A stretch of 64,000 bases of DNA, taken from Limenecus sp048360435 (GTDB lineage Bacteria; Cyanobacteriota; Vampirovibrionia; Gastranaerophilales; Gastranaerophilaceae). Numbering within the stretch: the first letter of the stretch is position 1; each line of letters starts with the position of its first letter. The position numbers and the translations under genes were made by a program. Shown here one piece after another: positions 1 through 7,482 of this stretch. The DNA lies in NCBI GenBank assembly GCA_048360435.1, contig DBGCOP010000022.1, forward strand, positions 1 through 64,000. The letters are read 5' to 3'. The notes under the pieces are model-generated. The model did no database searches. It was not told where the DNA came from and was given only the letters and a program-made list of their open reading frames with translations.

Positions 1-1
1 A

Positions 2-112
2 ATGGACTTGAGCCAGGTTGAAACACAGCAGAAAGCTTGTGACACTGAGATTGATTCAGTGAAGAAAGTTATGGACAAGAACATTGAAAGAACTTTCAAA
101 GTATTTTCTTAA
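2..112 (+). CDS. C-terminal fragment of an unknown protein (5' partial)
   Basis: Open reading frame running in from the left edge and ending in TAA at 110-112. The last 36 residues are charged and helical (ending IERTFKVFS), which suits the C-terminal coiled coil of an extended protein. The ATG at position 2 is probably internal, so the true start lies outside the window. I do not recognise the family. It converges on the slipin gene that ends at 246. Confidence 0.5.
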   Translation: MDLSQVETQQKACDTEIDSVKKVMDKNIERTFKVFS

Positions 113-245
113 TACAAAAAAGCTTTAACTAAAACAATCGCACACCCAAACTTGACTTATTTATTTGATTACACAAAAAGGCGCCCTGAAAATATGCAGT
201 AAATTTTTTACCGTATTAACAAGCCGCCGTTTTTTTTTGTTTTGA

Positions 246-812
246 TTAAAAATTGTGTCTGATGCCTTTGGGGTCAACGACCTGAATAACTTTTATACTA
301 ATAATCCTCACACCCCAGTTTACGGTATAGTTGTCACAGGTTTCAACAGCCTGCTCAAGAATGGTTTTTAGCATTTCTGTTTCTTGCTCGGGGGAGGAAT
401 TCTCGTCGAGTTCTGTTTCGAGGATTCTTTTTTGCAAAATCCCGCAGACAAGCTGATTGATTGCATCAAAAAGATAGGCAACTTCATAGACAGCCTTGTA
501 GGGATCTGTTATTCTGTAAACTGTTTCTGCTTTGACTTTGAGTGTGTTTTTGCTTTTTGTGTAAAACACCCTGTCGTCTTTGGGCAGCAGGAGTTTTTGT
601 TCACAGACGGGGATTTTTCCGTTGTTGATAAGTTTTTGAGGTCCGTGAAAATTCTTATGCTCAGGGCTGTCTATGCCGTGGAGTTTTTCAAAGAACGGAA
701 TCAAAAAATGAACCCCGGGTCCGAGCAGCCTGTGAAATTCTCCAAATCTCTCGACAACGGCTTCTTCGTCTTTTTTAACAAAAACAACGGGGAAGAAAAA
801 GCTAAGGTTCAT
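246..812 (-). CDS. SPFH/band-7 (slipin/stomatin-like) protein, short form
   Basis: SPFH-domain protein of 188 residues; the family forms oligomeric membrane scaffolds. Visible are a short hydrophobic N-terminus (MNLSFFFPVVFV), the early motif EEAVVERFGEFHRLLGPGVH and the strand-rich core ending IISIKVIQVVDPKG. Slipins are usually 250-300 residues, so the C-terminal coiled coil that drives oligomerisation is missing. It starts directly behind the stop codon of the NfeD-like gene, the classical NfeD-slipin operon order, and is probably translationally coupled to it. The membrane anchor is unusually short. Family assignment is confident; the cellular role is not. Confidence 0.85.
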   Translation of the reverse strand: MNLSFFFPVVFVKKDEEAVVERFGEFHRLLGPGVHFLIPFFEKLHGIDSPEHKNFHGPQKLINNGKIPVCEQKLLLPKDDRVFYTKSKNTLKVKAETVYRITDPYKAVYEVAYLFDAINQLVCGILQKRILETELDENSSPEQETEMLKTILEQAVETCDNYTVNWGVRIISIKVIQVVDPKGIRHNF

Positions 813-1205
813 TTATTTTAGATCCCCTCTTGGCGTAATGAGATTTTCTGCGCCGGAATATAAATCTCCGTCATGAAGTGTGTATTCCAGCCCTGTGTCG
901 TCAATAAAGTTGTCGACGTACATAATCTTGCCTTCGATTCTTTTGATTTGAACCACACGTCCTTCGGGGATATCTTCATCCGCATAACAAGCCCTGGCTT
1001 CCCATTCTTTGCCTGAAACAGAAACTCTGCCTTCTGTCAGGGTGACTCTTGTAAGTGCTGTGGCTTCCTGATTTGTATATTTTGCTTTGAGTTCTTCTTC
1101 TTCAGCTTTTTTTCTTTTAATTAGGAGCAAAGTTATTATTGAAGCCATAAATATAACAAGCATTACACCGATAATGCACCAGAGCTGCCATAGATTAATA
1201 GTCAT
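813..1205 (-). CDS. NfeD-like membrane protein with OB-fold domain
   Basis: Short NfeD-type protein of 130 residues: one N-terminal membrane helix (about residues 6-28), a basic/acidic linker and a C-terminal beta-rich OB fold around GRVSVSGKEWEARA and IPEGRVVQIKRIEG. It lacks the ClpP-like protease domain of long NfeD proteins. These proteins are known to be encoded next to slipins and to act with them at the membrane. It is the first gene of a two-gene operon; AGGAGG lies 6 nt before the ATG and a consensus promoter lies at 1231-1259. Confidence 0.88.
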   Translation of the reverse strand: MTINLWQLWCIIGVMLVIFMASIITLLLIKRKKAEEEELKAKYTNQEATALTRVTLTEGRVSVSGKEWEARACYADEDIPEGRVVQIKRIEGKIMYVDNFIDDTGLEYTLHDGDLYSGAENLITPRGDLK

Positions 1206-1230
1206 ATAAGCCTCCTAACACTGAGACTAT

Positions 1231-1259
1231 ATTATATAAAAATAAACTTTGTTTGACAA
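1231..1259 (-). promoter_or_regulatory. sigma70-type promoter of the nfeD-slipin operon
   Basis: On the minus strand TTGTCA (1259-1254), a 17-bp spacer and TATAAT (1236-1231). The predicted start is about 20 nt before the NfeD ATG and leaves room for the AGGAGG ribosome binding site. Confidence 0.75.
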
Positions 1260-1309
1260 GTCACATGAGGGTTGTTTTGCTTGGTGACGTAAAGATATTT
1301 TACTTTTTC

Positions 1310-1338
1310 TTGAATATTGTTCATTTCACTGCTAAAAT
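1310..1338 (+). promoter_or_regulatory. sigma70-type promoter of the SLH gene
   Basis: TTGAAT (1310-1315), a 17-bp spacer and TAAAAT (1333-1338), followed by CAGGAG seven bases before the ATG at 1380. Confidence 0.6.
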
Positions 1339-1379
1339 CAAGTGATTGATAGTGTTAGTTTATTAAACAGGAGACGGTT

Positions 1380-2540
1380 ATGAAAAAAATGTTAACAAAA
1401 GCACTTATGCTCGTTGTCCTCGCAGGCATCAGCTGTACTTGTGCTTTGTCTGCTTCGGCTAAAGAATACACAGACCTTCCAAAAGATCACTGGGCTTATA
1501 AGCAAATCCAGATTTTGACAAATTTTAACGTTGTTGTCGGATATCCGGACGGAGCATACAGACCGGACGCAAACGTTACAAGAGCAGAATTTGCAACAAT
1601 GGTGGTTAAAGCGTTTAATCAACAAAACGCTGAAATCAAACAACCTGCAAAATTCTCTGATGTGAAAGAAAAAGACTGGTTCTATGGAATGGTTCAAAGA
1701 GCGGTTATGTTTGACCTTTTGAAAGGAAATCCGAACGGAAGTTTTGATCCTTACGGAACGGTTTCTCGTGGACATGCAATTTCTACAATCACAAACGCTT
1801 TGACAACAGAAACTATTTCTAACGCAAAAGCTGTTGAAATTCTTGAAAACAGCTATTCTGATTATAAAGAAATTCCTGACTGGCTTATCATTGCGGCAGG
1901 CAAGGCTGAAATCCTCGGAATGGTAGTGAAAGCTCCGGGAGAAGAAGGCTTAATCAATGCCAACAGACCTGCAACAAGAGCAGAACTTGCGGCTTTTCTT
2001 TGCAAAATGCTTGAACAGGCTAAACTCAACCCGAATGCAAAACTAAGAGAAGCAATGAGTCCGAGAACAGCAGACGGAATCGTTGTCAACGCTGACCTTG
2101 AAGGATATGTTGCGACTATTCCTGCCGGAACAGTTATTCCTGTAATGGTTTTGAACAAATCAATCACCTGCAAAAAATCAAAAGTCGGTGACGAGTTCCT
2201 TTCAAAATTGCCGAAAAATATCATTACAAAAGAAAGATACCTTCTCCTTGTTGAAAATGACCCGCTGAACGGAAAAATCACCGATGTCAAAGTGGGCAGA
2301 CTCTTCATCAGAAACGGCAAAGTTGACATGGATACTTATACAATTACAACCGACAAAAATCAGACAGCAGCTTTCTGCGGTACGGCTGTTGGCGGTTACA
2401 GACCGGAAGGTTTCTGGAAAACCCTTTATCTGAAAATCTTTAAAGGACACAAAATTCAGATTAAACAAGGCGATATTCTTAACCTGAAACTTAACAAACC
2501 TGTCAGAATCGACCTTACAAACGGAATGATTCTCGAGTAG
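1380..2540 (+). CDS. Secreted S-layer-homology (SLH) domain protein
   Basis: 386 residues with a signal peptide (basic MKKMLTK, hydrophobic core, ASA cleavage region near residue 27). Three SLH repeats follow: DLPKDHWAYKQIQILTNFNV with FRPDANVTRAEFATMV-type continuation (about 30-80), FSDVKEKDWFYGMVQRAV with a GSFDPYGTVSRG element (about 92-140) and a third at about 155-215 ending in TRAELAAFLCKM. SLH repeats anchor proteins to pyruvylated secondary wall polymers or, in cyanobacteria-like cells, to peptidoglycan. The 170-residue C-terminal part is beta-rich and not recognised; it may be a domain exposed outside the wall. Monocistronic, with its own promoter and terminator. Confidence 0.88.
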   Translation: MKKMLTKALMLVVLAGISCTCALSASAKEYTDLPKDHWAYKQIQILTNFNVVVGYPDGAYRPDANVTRAEFATMVVKAFNQQNAEIKQPAKFSDVKEKDWFYGMVQRAVMFDLLKGNPNGSFDPYGTVSRGHAISTITNALTTETISNAKAVEILENSYSDYKEIPDWLIIAAGKAEILGMVVKAPGEEGLINANRPATRAELAAFLCKMLEQAKLNPNAKLREAMSPRTADGIVVNADLEGYVATIPAGTVIPVMVLNKSITCKKSKVGDEFLSKLPKNIITKERYLLLVENDPLNGKITDVKVGRLFIRNGKVDMDTYTITTDKNQTAAFCGTAVGGYRPEGFWKTLYLKIFKGHKIQIKQGDILNLKLNKPVRIDLTNGMILE

Positions 2541-2560
2541 TTGAAAAATAATAAATTAAT

Positions 2561-2591
2561 GACCGGCGTTTAAAAACTCCGGTCTTTTTTT
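2561..2591 (+). terminator. Rho-independent terminator after the SLH gene
   Basis: GACCGG (2561-2566) pairs with CCGGTC (2579-2584), followed by seven T. Confidence 0.85.
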
Positions 2592-2650
2592 ATTAAAGTT
2601 TTTGCGAAATAAGCCGATTTATAAAATACATATAAAATCGGAGAGAACTA

Positions 2651-3277
2651 ATGCTTTTTAAACGCAAATGCAAAATAACATTCATCGCCCACGGCGCAAC
2701 AATCTATACGGAAGAGAACCGTATCTGTGACAAGGAAACCCACCCCCCGTTGAATGAAATCGGTCAGGAAGAAGCCGAAAGAATAGCTCAGTGGATTGTC
2801 AGACGTTCGCCTCAGGTGGACAATATCTATACGGGTGCTGCACTCAGCTGTGTGCAGACCGCACAGTATATCTCAAAAGCCTATCAAAAAGATTTTGAAA
2901 TTCTTCCGGAACTTCGCAATCAGGAGTTTGGAATCTGGAAAGGTCTCAGCTATGACGAGGTCGAAGAACGTTACCCCGAAATGTTGAAAAAATATCATGA
3001 ACTCACCTCGAGCTATGCTCCCGAAGGCGGTGAAACTCTTCTCGAATTCGATGAACGTGTTGAAAATACAATGAATGATATCATAGAAAAAAACCTTACA
3101 AAAAGAATAATTGTCGTCACCCACTCGAACTTTATCAGAGCGGCTATAAGAAACGCTCTTGAAATTCCGGTGGAAAACCAGAACCGTGTGTTCATACCAA
3201 CAGGTTCTGCTACACAGGTTAAGTATTACAAAGGCTGGAATATCCTGATGTATTCGGGACACCTTCCTCTGCCTTAA
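2651..3277 (+). CDS. Histidine-phosphatase-fold protein lacking both phosphate-binding arginines
   Basis: 208 residues of the histidine phosphatase (phosphoglycerate-mutase-like) superfamily. Catalytic His14 is present but the signature RHG reads A-H-G (Ala13). The second signature, usually SPLxRAxxTA, reads GAALSCVQTA, so its arginine is Ser66. The acid-base region LPELRNQEFGIWKG (about 86-98) and the second catalytic histidine in VVTHSNFIRAAI (His158) are kept. Family enzymes need both arginines to hold phosphate, so this is either a pseudo-phosphatase or an enzyme with an altered substrate. GAGAG precedes the ATG. The following coiled-coil gene starts 30 nt downstream and is probably co-transcribed. 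Confidence 0.85.
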   Translation: MLFKRKCKITFIAHGATIYTEENRICDKETHPPLNEIGQEEAERIAQWIVRRSPQVDNIYTGAALSCVQTAQYISKAYQKDFEILPELRNQEFGIWKGLSYDEVEERYPEMLKKYHELTSSYAPEGGETLLEFDERVENTMNDIIEKNLTKRIIVVTHSNFIRAAIRNALEIPVENQNRVFIPTGSATQVKYYKGWNILMYSGHLPLP

Positions 3278-3306
3278 ATAGTTACAAAAACAGGGATAAA
3301 GTGCGT

Positions 3307-4119
3307 ATGAAAATTGAAAAAAAAGCGGAAGCGGCTGCGATAAAAAACTTACAGTCAGTGCAAAAAACAACTGAAACAGAAGTCGAAGCCTCAACAGTGA
3401 ATATAGAATTAAATTCATCTTCAACCTCACAACAGGCTGAATATCTTGGAGATAATACGGGTATGATGGAGCTGACCGCTCAAATAGCGGATGCTGCTGA
3501 ATCTCTGTCAAAACGCAAAGTCTTTGCTCTGAGTGCTCAGGCAATGAGCGCGTTTTCAAAAGCGAGCGGAATCATGAGTGCAGTAACATTGAAAATTCAA
3601 AGCTATTCTGCTAAATATGAAGCGATTCTCAACAATCCGTACCTGAGTGACAGCGAAAAACAAAGCAGACTCAAAGAACTTGAATCAAAAATTAGTGCTT
3701 GTCAGCAGGAAGGTGAAGCAAAAATCAAAGCACTGGTTGACGTCGTTTATACTCTTGAGGCTCTTGTACCTGTCTTTAGACAGTGTGAAAAAGCCGGCAT
3801 TTCAACAAACGAAATTTCTGCAATGCTCAAACAAATGCTTGCAAATGTAAGCACCCGGCCTTCGGAATTTTCAGAAGTAAAAGACAGCGAATCGCTGGAT
3901 GAAGCAATGAAAAACTCCTTGAGCGGGCTTCTTGGTGAAAATTCACAAACAAAAATGAAGGAGTATATTTCGCATCTTGAACAAAAAATCTCAAAAAACG
4001 AGTCTGAACTGAAAAATCCGTCAATCACAAAAGAAGAAGAAAATCGCCTGAAACTTGAAAATGCCGTCTATAAAACAACAAAATCTCTGTTTGAGAGTTT
4101 TGTTTCAAAAATGTCATGA
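3307..4119 (+). CDS. Unknown coiled-coil protein
   Basis: About 270 residues, almost entirely helical and rich in Glu, Lys, Ser and Ala, without signal peptide or membrane segment. The first 45 residues are polar and probably disordered; residues 55-265 form several long amphipathic helices, for example IADAAESLSKRKVFALSAQA and EYISHLEQKISKNESELKN. An in-frame GTG at 3301 is the alternative start: AGGGA at 3292-3296 is 4 nt before GTG and 10 nt before ATG, and I prefer ATG. The family is not recognised. Its close spacing behind the degenerate phosphatase suggests one transcript. Confidence 0.7.
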   Translation: MKIEKKAEAAAIKNLQSVQKTTETEVEASTVNIELNSSSTSQQAEYLGDNTGMMELTAQIADAAESLSKRKVFALSAQAMSAFSKASGIMSAVTLKIQSYSAKYEAILNNPYLSDSEKQSRLKELESKISACQQEGEAKIKALVDVVYTLEALVPVFRQCEKAGISTNEISAMLKQMLANVSTRPSEFSEVKDSESLDEAMKNSLSGLLGENSQTKMKEYISHLEQKISKNESELKNPSITKEEENRLKLENAVYKTTKSLFESFVSKMS

Positions 4120-4130
4120 GCTAAAAAACA

Positions 4131-4781
4131 TCAGCGTGCAACTCTGCCCCACCAGCGGACTTCACCTATTACGGCAAAATCAAAGTTGATTTCCTGAGAC
4201 AGGTCAATTTCGAAACTTCTGTATTTGTCATTGTCCGAAACAACTCTGATTGTGTTTGGAGGAATTTTTTGAAGCCTTTTTGCATAGAGCTGTCCTTCGA
4301 TTCTGACACAATAGATTTTCCCGTCGTAGATTTCTCTTCTGGAATGGTCGATTAAAAGACTGTCACCGCCTTCGATTGTCGGCAGCATGCTGTCGCCTTG
4401 TGCAAAAATCATTTCTGTTCGTCTTGGGTTGATTTCAAGATCGTGTGCGAGCTTCTTGCTGATAGAATAGCTTGCGGTTTGTTCTTCGTTGTAAACCGTG
4501 ACACCATAGCCCATGCTTGCAGCAACTCCGCCCAGAACGGGTATACTTATGCAGTCATCAGTAACAGCAGGAACGTTTTGCCGCTTTGCATTTGCAAGGT
4601 CAAGATTAAAATGGCAGTTGAAGTGTTCATTGAGCTTTTTGAGTTGTTCTTCGGTGAGCTCTTTGTTTTTAATTTGGTTTGCATATTGCCTGCTTACGTC
4701 AAGTGCTGCGGCAATGTCCGTGTAGCTGACTTTTCTCTTTAATTGACCTGTAATTTCTTCTATAAACTTGTAAAGTTTCAT
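4131..4781 (-). CDS. LexA/CI-type repressor with HTH and S24 peptidase domain
   Basis: 216 residues. The N-terminal helix-turn-helix is at about 18-45 (SYTDIAAALDVSRQYANQIK). The C-terminal S24 peptidase has Ser131 in AQGDSMLPTIEGGD and Lys168 in GQLYAKRL, the Ser-Lys dyad of self-cleaving repressors. The expected cleavage segment reads GGVAASMGYG, with no Ala-Gly or Cys-Gly, so RecA-stimulated autocleavage is uncertain. It is transcribed away from a 290-bp region crowded with TTTACA/TGTAAA half-sites and a strong rightward promoter, the layout of a phage CI control region. It most likely represses the three-gene rightward operon and itself. Confidence 0.9.
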   Translation of the reverse strand: MKLYKFIEEITGQLKRKVSYTDIAAALDVSRQYANQIKNKELTEEQLKKLNEHFNCHFNLDLANAKRQNVPAVTDDCISIPVLGGVAASMGYGVTVYNEEQTASYSISKKLAHDLEINPRRTEMIFAQGDSMLPTIEGGDSLLIDHSRREIYDGKIYCVRIEGQLYAKRLQKIPPNTIRVVSDNDKYRSFEIDLSQEINFDFAVIGEVRWWGRVAR

Positions 4782-4800
4782 CCAAGCACCTTTTGTATTT

Positions 4801-4925
4801 TTGTAAACTAGCTTGACAAATGCAAAGCAAAATTCTATACTGTGTAAAGTAGATTGTCTTTACATTGTAACATAAAAATATTTTTAGTTTACAAAATGTA
4901 AACCAATTGTAAACATAATGTAAAG
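4801..4925. promoter_or_regulatory. Operator array of the S24 repressor
   Basis: The motif TGTAAA/TTTACA recurs at 4801-4808, 4843-4849, 4858-4864, 4887-4903, 4907-4914 and 4919-4925. The best site, 4887-4903, is a perfect inverted repeat with arms GTTTACA and TGTAAAC around AAA. The site at 4843-4849 overlaps the predicted start point of the rightward promoter. Binding by the adjacent repressor is inferred from position and symmetry. Confidence 0.7.
4813..4841 (+). promoter_or_regulatory. Strong sigma70-type promoter for the rightward operon
   Basis: Perfect TTGACA (4813-4818), a 17-bp spacer and TATACT (4836-4841). It lies inside the operator array, so repressor binding should block it. 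Confidence 0.8.
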
Positions 4926-4956
4926 TAATGAAAGGATGAAATAATTAAATAATTAG

Positions 4957-5041
4957 AAAATGGCCTGACAAAACAGCTATCAAAAATGGGAGAACATTAC
5001 ATAAAATAGTTAAAAAAATGGCCTGACCCCCGAGATCAGGC
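4957..5041 (+). repeat. Direct repeat AAAATGGCCTGAC and hairpin in the 5' leader
   Basis: AAAATGGCCTGAC occurs at 4957-4969 and again at 5015-5027. The second copy runs into an imperfect hairpin, GCCTGA (5021-5026) pairing with TCAGGC (5036-5041). No T-tract follows, so it is not a simple terminator. It lies in the untranslated leader between the rightward promoter and the first gene and may be a post-transcriptional element. Confidence 0.45.
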
Positions 5042-5070
5042 AAAAATATATACTTCTCTATTAATTTAAC

Positions 5071-5343
5071 ATGAAAGAATTTTTCTTTCAACAAATTTAT
5101 TTAAAAATTATGAAAAAATTTTTACTTTACACAAAAACCCCCGAAAATTCACGTCTTTTGGGGATGTTAGACAGGGCGATAGGAGGTCTTGTGGAGAATG
5201 AAATCTGTTCATACTGCAAAATTCGTTTTGATGAAGAAGAAAAACGAAAAAAATGTCAAAGCGGTAATTATTGCAAAAGCCTTATTTTTCAAGGTCTGGA
5301 GGATTTCGACACAGATTCTGCCACAGATAAGGACAAAAAATGA
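5071..5343 (+). CDS. Small Cys-rich (putative zinc-binding) protein
   Basis: 90 residues whose middle carries CSYC followed about 17 residues later by KCQSGNYC, a spacing suited to binding one zinc ion. A second ATG in frame at 5110 is an alternative start; neither has a clear Shine-Dalgarno. First gene of the rightward operon controlled by the repressor; its stop overlaps the next start by 4 nt (ATGA), which indicates translational coupling. Family not recognised. The role may be regulatory or in replication, given the neighbours. Confidence 0.7.
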   Translation: MKEFFFQQIYLKIMKKFLLYTKTPENSRLLGMLDRAIGGLVENEICSYCKIRFDEEEKRKKCQSGNYCKSLIFQGLEDFDTDSATDKDKK

Positions 5344-6188
5344 AACCGTATTTTTCTCATGACATATTTGCTCGTGAAAATTTAAAAATAAAACGACTTA
5401 TGAACAAACACAAAATGGAGGGCTATGGAATCTTCTGGGCACTTGCGGAGTTTTTGCACTACAATTCGAACAAAATAGATATTAGTGAAATTGACCTTCT
5501 GGCTTCTGACATGGGCGTAGAAAAGGAGAAACTGGAGTCTGTGATTTATGATTTCAATCTTTTTACTGTCAGAAAAAATACAATTTCATCAAAAAGGGTT
5601 GCACAAAATTTAAAACTTCAAAAAGAAAAAAGCCAAAAAGCCAGAGAGTCCGCAATGAGAAGATGGAAGGCTCAAGGCAGCGATAGGAGTATAAAAGAAC
5701 CTGATGCGGACGCATTGCAAACGGATTGCGAGCGCAATGCTATAAATAAAAAAAAGAAAGAAAAGAAAGAAAATGAAAATAAAGAAAATAAAAAAAAGAA
5801 AGAAAGTGATGAAAATTTTTATGGAGTTTTGAAAAATGTCTTTCTTTCTCCTTCAAATTTTTCTTCTCTTTCTGTTCAATGTGCTGACGACAGCCTTTTT
5901 CACACAATTGTTGATGAACTGTCAGAGAACATCGCACTTAAGAAAGAGAAACCATACGAGCTTGAGTGTCCTGACTTGCATTTCTTGAGGCTTCAAAAAT
6001 ATTTGAAACAAAAACTCACAACCTCTCAAAAAAAGAACACTTCTGCTGTGAGTTCTGTTAAAAAGACGACTGATTACCTCGAGCAAATCAAGCATGAGGA
6101 GGGTGTTCCGCCGCCTGCGGAATTTTTCAGGAGCAAGGAGAATTTACTAAAAAAAATAATGGAAGAAAAAAATAATGCTGACAGATGA
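5340..6188 (+). CDS. DUF4373 / Lin1244-type phage replication-module protein
   Basis: 282 residues. The N-terminus (about 1-105) matches the DUF4373 pattern I know from phage and plasmid replication modules: PYFSHDIFARENLKIKRLMN, then GYGIFWALAEFLHY and a second winged-helix-like segment. Residues 130-150 are an almost pure Lys/Glu/Asn run encoded by a long purine tract (about 5745-5812). The C-terminal part resembles the flexible tail of DnaD-like proteins. It overlaps both neighbours. A DNA-binding or helicase-loading role is inferred from the family; no integrase, terminase or structural gene accompanies it. Confidence 0.7.
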   Translation: MKPYFSHDIFARENLKIKRLMNKHKMEGYGIFWALAEFLHYNSNKIDISEIDLLASDMGVEKEKLESVIYDFNLFTVRKNTISSKRVAQNLKLQKEKSQKARESAMRRWKAQGSDRSIKEPDADALQTDCERNAINKKKKEKKENENKENKKKKESDENFYGVLKNVFLSPSNFSSLSVQCADDSLFHTIVDELSENIALKKEKPYELECPDLHFLRLQKYLKQKLTTSQKKNTSAVSSVKKTTDYLEQIKHEEGVPPPAEFFRSKENLLKKIMEEKNNADR

Positions 6189-6360
6189 ACAACAAAAACT
6201 TATCAAATTTGTGTTTGAAGGCAAAACCAATACAGAGATTGCAGAAAATCTCGGTTACAGCCCGAATACGGTTAAGAAAAAACTGAAATATATTTATAAA
6301 TTTTATAAAGTCGAAAACAGAAAGGAGCTGTTTTTGAGAGCAATAGATTTAGAGAACTAA
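6175..6360 (+). CDS. Stand-alone LuxR-type HTH protein
   Basis: 61 residues consisting of little more than a LuxR/GerE-type helix-turn-helix (LTDEQQKLIKFVFEGKTNTE, then IAENLGYSPNTVKKKLKYIY). There is no receiver or ligand domain. It overlaps the DUF4373 gene by 14 nt and ends 4 nt inside the convergent phosphatase gene. As the last gene of the repressor-controlled operon it may be the module's activator or late regulator, by analogy with small phage activators. Confidence 0.8.
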   Translation: MLTDEQQKLIKFVFEGKTNTEIAENLGYSPNTVKKKLKYIYKFYKVENRKELFLRAIDLEN

Positions 6361-7028
6361 CCTGTGATGAGCCTTGAATTGAGGCTTGTCAACTCCTCGA
6401 TAAACCCCCGGGGCGTAGAAACAATGACCTGCGCTCCGTTTTCTTTTAAAAATTCCGTGTCTTTGTAGCCCCAGCTTACGCTAATGCAGGGAATCCCGGC
6501 ATTTTGTGCGGTTTGTATGTCTACTTCAGAGTCGCCGACATAGACAGTTCTCTCAGGTGCTGCGTTCAGCTGTGTCATGACACTAAGAACGCTGTCAGGT
6601 GCGGGTTTCTTCTTTACTTTTTCAGATTCGCCTATAACACATTGAAAATTGTTCGGGAAATATTTTTTACACAGCTCTTTTACTGCAAGGTCGAACTTGT
6701 TTGAAACAACTGCGGTTTTTATTCCCGAGGCTTCGAGTGTATTTAAAAGCTCTGGGATGCCTTCGTAGGGCTTTGTTTTGTTATACATGTTTTTTGCGTA
6801 ATCTTCTTTAAAGTATGCCAGGCACTCTTGGAAACGGGGATTTTTTTGACCGTCTTTAAGTGAACGTTCAATGAGTTTTTTCACTCCGTTTCCGACAAAA
6901 GAGCGAACCTCTTTGAGGCTTCTTTTTTCACTGCCAAAGTGTTCAAGAGCACGGTTTGTGCTTTCTGTTAAATCTTCGAGCGTATAAAGAAGTGTTCCGT
7001 CAAGGTCAAAAATTACTGTGTCTATCAT
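6357..7028 (-). CDS. HAD-superfamily phosphatase, phosphoglycolate-phosphatase-like
   Basis: 223 residues with all four HAD motifs: DLDGTLLYT near the N-terminus (nucleophile and acid-base Asp), VVSNK (motif II), KKKPAPD (motif III Lys) and YVGDSEVDIQ (motif IV). The helical cap between motifs I and II matches the Gph/PgmB group, so 2-phosphoglycolate or a sugar phosphate is the likely substrate; the exact one cannot be read. There is no Shine-Dalgarno, but TAAAAT (7040-7035, minus strand) ends 6 nt before the ATG, as expected for a leaderless transcript. Confidence 0.88.
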   Translation of the reverse strand: MIDTVIFDLDGTLLYTLEDLTESTNRALEHFGSEKRSLKEVRSFVGNGVKKLIERSLKDGQKNPRFQECLAYFKEDYAKNMYNKTKPYEGIPELLNTLEASGIKTAVVSNKFDLAVKELCKKYFPNNFQCVIGESEKVKKKPAPDSVLSVMTQLNAAPERTVYVGDSEVDIQTAQNAGIPCISVSWGYKDTEFLKENGAQVIVSTPRGFIEELTSLNSRLITG

Positions 7029-7063
7029 AGAATTATTTTAACTCAAAAGTGTTCGAGAAAAAT

Positions 7064-7459
7064 TCACTCTTTTTTCAAATAATCCGAGAACTTTTTCTTG
7101 TGCACGGTGAATCCGCACCCTTCGTGAAGCTCGGCAGGGTAGGGGATTTTCGGCATGGGATATTTTTTGCACATGGCGAGTCTTTTGTCATAAACAGAAC
7201 AAAGCCCTTCTTTTGTGACATATTTGCAGGCAAAAATAAAGTTGCCGAATTCGTCCTTTCCTTTGATATAAAACCGCTTGTATGCAGGGTAGAGAAACTG
7301 CATGATTTTGAACTCTTTTTCAGTGTAAGTGTCAAAACTGTACATGTAGTTGCAGCATTTCCCGCATTTTTTGCACTCTCCGGTGATTTCATATTCCGTT
7401 TTTTCGGGTACAAAATAGGATAAGAACTCCCACCAGAGCGATTTTATGAAACTTAGCAT
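7064..7459 (-). CDS. YkgJ-family Cys-cluster (zinc/iron chelating) protein
   Basis: 131 residues with the CxxCGxCC signature (CKKCGKCC near residue 32) and further conserved cysteines in FACKYVTKEGLCSVYDKRL and MCKKYPMP, the usual pattern of the YkgJ/UPF0153 family, thought to bind a metal ion or Fe-S cluster. There is no ribosome binding site; an extended -10 (TGCTATAAT, minus strand 7474-7466) ends 6 nt before the ATG, so the mRNA is probably leaderless. It is separated by only 35 bp from the downstream phosphatase gene. Biochemical role unknown. Confidence 0.85.
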   Translation of the reverse strand: MLSFIKSLWWEFLSYFVPEKTEYEITGECKKCGKCCNYMYSFDTYTEKEFKIMQFLYPAYKRFYIKGKDEFGNFIFACKYVTKEGLCSVYDKRLAMCKKYPMPKIPYPAELHEGCGFTVHKKKFSDYLKKE

Positions 7460-7482
7460 ATTTTAATTATAGCATTATAATT

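Noticed and set aside
384..821. Long ORF antisense to the slipin gene
   Set aside because: It mirrors the conserved slipin coding frame and its product shows no protein-like features.
5740..5815. Purine tract (A/G repeats) as a microsatellite or phase-variable repeat
   Set aside because: It encodes a low-complexity Lys/Glu/Asn linker in frame with irregular units; no clean repeat number that could slip.
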